Shown: piece after piece, positions 17,827 through 21,070 of the stretch
Numbering within the stretch: position 1 is the first letter of the stretch
Layout of the letters: the number at the start of each line of letters is the position of its first letter
Origin: Didymodactylos carnosus
Taxonomy: Eukaryota; Rotifera; Eurotatoria; Philodinida; Philodinidae
NCBI GenBank assembly: GCA_905250885.1
Contig: CAJNOQ010003193.1
Location: 1 to 21,070, forward strand
DNA length: 21,070 nt
Reading direction: 5' to 3'
Position numbers and translations under genes: made by a program
The notes under the pieces: model-generated
The model's input: the letters and a program-made list of their open reading frames with translations, nothing else
The model's database searches: none
Told to the model about the DNA's origin: nothing

Positions 17827-18432
17827 TGAAGTACTAAATAGTAAAATAACTTGTCATTTTGATTAAAAAAAGTTGTTTAAAATGATGTTTAAGTCGGGTT
17901 TATGCTCATCTATTTTTGTAAGAAAGGATTACGAGAATTTGTCCCGCCATTTCCTTCTGTTACCCATACACAGACGTATGTTAACCGGCGAAGATGAGTG
18001 ATATTCCCTATATTTCCATCTATAGACGATCTGAAAATTATCATTCGATTCTCACTTTTTTCTTATTCAAACTTTTCTTCGCTACAGAATATATTGTGCG
18101 AGTCTCTCTTGTGAGAAATCGGATGATTCTACTTAGAAGTAGGTATGAACCAGTGCCAGGATACTGTGTGTTCAAAGGCTTTGGGTCCAAATCCTTTTGA
18201 TACCCACTAATACTGGTACGATGCATACTTTTATAGTTCAAAAAATTTGTAACATAACACAAATGTTTCTTCACCTAGATAAATCGATTTAGTTTGATGC
18301 GGTATTTTACACTACAGGACTTAATATCACGCTAGCGGATCATTTCACATAATATAACAGCATAGATTTTGTTTAGTTCGATCTTATGAGCTTGACCTAC
18401 GGCATATCGGGCTATTGCCTTGTATTCTTTTG
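17827..18432. other. Upstream flank of the SPRY-like gene, no gene seen
   Basis: Only short ORFs on opposite strands occur here. The word GGTATGAACCAGTGCCAGGAT at about 18141 matches the reverse complement of 18883-18903 at about 17 of 21 positions, and ATACTGGTAC is at 18210-18219. These are probably remnants of one repeat family. Confidence 0.4.
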
Positions 18433-18473
18433 CAAATTCTGTCGTAGAAGACAGAATTCTACGACGGAGTTTG
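18433..18473. repeat. 17-bp-stem hairpin
   Basis: Bases 18433-18449 and 18457-18473 are reverse complements at 15 of 17 positions around a 7-base loop. The core is GTCGTAGAA against TTCTACGAC. Pairing weakens outside the stem. It is a compact cruciform-forming sequence, probably the centre of a degraded MITE. Confidence 0.55.
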
Positions 18474-19231
18474 TCAAGTTTGGACAATTAAATTTTGACC
18501 TATCATGAAGAATTCTTGCGTCTATATTAATGGATTTTAAGTTCATGTCTTTCGTGATTCGTAGAACTTGGTTATCGCTAATCAGCCAGTTGCTCATAGA
18601 ATTGCATCAGTACGAGTACTGGAGGAGAATTAAAGCGTGTAACTCACAACGTTAAAGAAATGAAACTTTTCACAAAAGTCTACTTTCTTCAAAAAGAGAT
18701 ATTATTATAAAAACAAACTCAAACTGTTCAGTATCAGTTTCCGGATCGCGTTTCTTACCATATAAAAATTTATGTCATTCTCAAAAAAAATACGCATTAA
18801 ACTAAATCACTTTATCTAGATGCCAAATCATTTTACAAACTGTTTGTTCTAAAGGTATGTAAAAACTGGTAAACCAGTATAGATACTGGTACTGGTGGAT
18901 ACCTACTTAGACGTTGGATGCAAACAGTTGTCTTTAGTATACAAAACATGTATATTCACCATGGAAGCTAAACTAAAGTTAAATATATAAATACTCTAAT
19001 AAGCTGACCTGGTACTGTTTTTTAAACTGAAACGTTATATATGTCTTTTTAGGAAGTCGAACGTTGTTTTTGAAGAAAAAAAAATGTGCAAACAGGCTTT
19101 TCTAATTATAAAATAAAAAATGAAGAACTCTTCAAAAAGTAAAGAAAAAAAGAGAATCGAACAAAATAAAAAATACTTGTATAAAATCAGTAACCATATA
19201 AAGAGAAAAAAAAAGAATGAGAAAAGGCTCA
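18474..19231. other. Non-coding stretch with a small palindromic repeat
   Basis: No gene is supported. ACCAGTAT-AG-ATACTGGT at 18873-18890 is a perfect 8-bp stem, within a wider imperfect inverted repeat from GGTAT (18854) to ATACC (18903). A-rich tracts fill 19070-19220. Confidence 0.45.
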
Positions 19232-19255
19232 GTGTGTGTGTGTGTGTGTGTGTGT
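19232..19255. repeat. (GT)12 microsatellite
   Basis: Twelve perfect GT dinucleotides are present. The minus-strand ORF across it encodes a His-Thr run and is an artefact. Confidence 0.95.
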
Positions 19256-20560
19256 TTGGAGTATGAGGCATCAAATTTACTCTACTTGTAACAAAAAGCA
19301 TTGATGGATCAAATGCATTATTCGGCTTTTATTTTAACAAAAAATATCAAAAATTATATTAACATATAGTGAGTCATTTGTCATCTCTTTTCTATATTTG
19401 AAGATGATTTTATCTCTAGGAATAAAATGATACAACATTCATGTGTCTTCTTTTGAAATGTATCGTCAAAGTAACGACGGGATAAAATTTTTATAAAATG
19501 AATTACTATCCGTTTCAAAATATGGTGGTCGTCGATATTTTTCGAATAACTTTTCAACAAAACGAGCTAGAACCTTGCAGTTTTCAGCATTCGACAAGGA
19601 CAATTTGCGAAGTAGACCTATGGAAAAATTTAGGCTCCGGATCAGGTTTACCATGGTAAGCCGTTACAAACAAAATGTCCGAGCTTGCAGCTCCTAGGCC
19701 AAACAATGAATTTTTAATTCTGAGATATGAGCTAGATCCGCCAGACCATCTTCTTTCAAGCTATGTACGATTCAGATTTTCATTCCCAATGGCTGAAAAA
19801 TTACAGAGGGTATCCAGAGACCTACCTTCACAGTTTTGGCTTGGAAACTACAGAGAGAGATGGACTATAGGTTCTTGACATTGCTGATCATCGTGACAAT
19901 GTTTAGTTTCTTAATCAAATCACAGAAAGAACCAGTTTTTTCAGTATTCACTTTTTCTCGTATGTCCATCAAAAATTAAAATATTCGTAATTCAATCATT
20001 TCTCATCCAAACAAACTGCAATTTTCAGGAAATGTTCAAACAAGTCATGGAAAAATTAGGTTCGAGCCTCGGATCGAGCAAAGGTTCTTCAAAGAACTTC
20101 TTAAAAACCTTTGAGATTATGTATTGTCTCACACACTTTTGAGTGAGACTGCCGTAATATGCATTGTGTATTATGTATGCATACGTCGGTTTTCAACCAC
20201 ATTGTCACTTGTTTTTAGAAACCGTCTAACGAGGGAAGGCCACCAACTGCCTCCTCGCTTTTGAGCTTAAACTCAGTTGACAATAGATAATCGAACGTGC
20301 TGATTCCAAATATCACAATGGTTTTTTCCCGCTTTCGATTTAAAGACCCGTTTTTTAAAGATCTTGGTTTTTCAATCGAAAAACCATTTTCACTAAAAAA
20401 TCTCCTTGACCTGTCCAAATGAAAGAGCACGTCGTCAAACCTACAGAAAACAATTTTTCAAGGTTCTAAGCGAGATTTTGAGCGAGTCTTCTGCGTCTAA
20501 AACTTAAAAAAAGNAGCAGTTTCACAGAGCCATGATTCGTAAAAATATTTTCTGCATTTT
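19256..20560. other. Non-coding stretch with one ambiguous base
   Basis: No gene is supported. The ORF at 19675-19878 (+) starts with ATG but matches nothing I recognise and lies in a moderately GC-rich, repeat-like block. An N at 20514, after a run of A, marks an unresolved base in the assembly. Near 20060-20130 short direct and inverted words (AAGGTTCTTCAAAGAACTTC) occur. Confidence 0.45.
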
Positions 20561-20887
20561 TTAATGGAAATGATAACTGGTAAAAAAGTGTTGAAAACAC
20601 AATTTCTTCGAACATCAAGCACAAGTTATAAAAACAGACTCATCGCAGTCTTTTTCTTCACATTGTATATGAGTTTCTGAACTTGCAAAGCAAACTTGAT
20701 TAACGCTGACAAATGGAGAAGGATCTTCACGTATTAAGCCACTGGAGAACCAAGCGTATTTAATTATTGGCGTGAATACATCTGCGCTCAATTGATTGTG
20801 CATTAGACTGGCTAAACGTATGATGTTATTTCGTTCTTGTAAGTGTATATCTAGTTCATCCAACGCTACACGATAACAGTTACAGTC
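20561..20887 (-). pseudogene. Broken C-terminal fragment of an unidentified, possibly transposon-derived gene
   Basis: On the minus strand a frame runs from 20887 to a TGA at 20617-20615 and then continues, still protein-like, to TAA at 20563-20561. Before the TGA it contains ERNNIIRLASLMHNQLSADV and IIKYAWFSSGLI, then CEEKDC and FITCA. After the TGA it reads CSKKLCFQHFF and ends SYHFH. Cys and His residues on both sides of the stop form one Cys/His-rich tail, so the TGA looks like a disabling change, possibly from TGG. Upstream, TAA at 20888-20890 closes the same frame, and further stops follow. There is no ATG start. The Cys/His tail resembles C-termini I associate with transposase-like genes, but I cannot name the family. 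Confidence 0.5.
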
Positions 20888-21070
20888 TTATTGACTGATG
20901 TTCATTGGTTTTAAAATGTCTCCTTATTCATACGGCTTGTCCACGTAACTCGGTACTTCGCTGATCAAGTTTTTGAAAAAATTATTTTAGAGTAGAACTG
21001 AAAGAAGCACATCACTAGATGTAGTTTTTGATGCTAATTACGAATCTTACATTATTTTTTTTAAAAAGTT

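Noticed and set aside
19035..19301. Phe/Leu-rich minus-strand ORF with a His-Thr run
   Set aside because: It arises from A-rich DNA and the (GT)12 microsatellite.
19675..19878. Plus-strand ORF of 67 codons with ATG
   Set aside because: No family resemblance, no splice or polyadenylation context, and a length expected by chance in a GC-richer block.

Overview
This is a eukaryotic nuclear window that looks most like a bdelloid rotifer (Adineta/Rotaria type). The evidence is indirect. The DNA is strongly AT-rich. Three intact protein genes are uninterrupted single ORFs separated by kilobases of non-coding DNA. Splice-acceptor-like AG dinucleotides sit a few bases upstream of two of the start codons. 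The gene types (a bacterial-looking ATP-grasp enzyme, a PARG-like macrodomain protein, a coiled-coil/SPRY protein) are a combination I associate with bdelloids. No rRNA, tRNA, CRISPR array or bacterial operon is visible.

Layout. 1-6120 is gene-poor and full of repeat structure: a 44-bp tandem repeat at the left edge, a hairpin with a perfect 29-bp stem (357-466), an inverted-repeat element (about 2848-3048) and a larger palindrome-rich element (about 3083-3883). 6143-7492 (+) encodes a 449-aa ATP-grasp ligase-like protein. 7500-10700 is non-coding with another imperfect foldback (7962-8160), a cluster of short repeated motifs, a CCAAT/TATA pair and an (AT)10 microsatellite. 10760-11917 (+) encodes a 385-aa PARG-like protein that keeps the C-terminal PARG signature but has lost the catalytic glycine triplet. 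A 14-bp imperfect tandem duplication at its 3' end may have shifted the last codons out of frame.

11998-16870 is again mostly non-coding. It holds one convincing isolated 3'-terminal exon (14009-14197, with AATAAA 39 nt after the stop), an old inverted repeat (14805-15115) and a young 828-bp inverted-repeat element (15716-16543) whose two 225-bp arms are about 96% identical and each contain the same ORF reading outward. Coding-like traces in shifted frames lie on both sides of that element. 16879-17826 (-) encodes a 315-aa coiled-coil plus SPRY-like protein. The right end (17827-21070) is non-coding apart from a broken gene fragment on the minus strand (20561-20887). Its Cys/His-rich tail continues in frame through a TGA stop. 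One unresolved base (N) lies at 20514.

The three intact genes show no sign of forming a pathway or operon: orientations differ and spacing is over 3 kb. I do not see a clear new multi-gene system. The most interesting items are the PARG-like protein with a rewritten active-site loop, the ORF-bearing inverted repeat, and the density of foldback structures.
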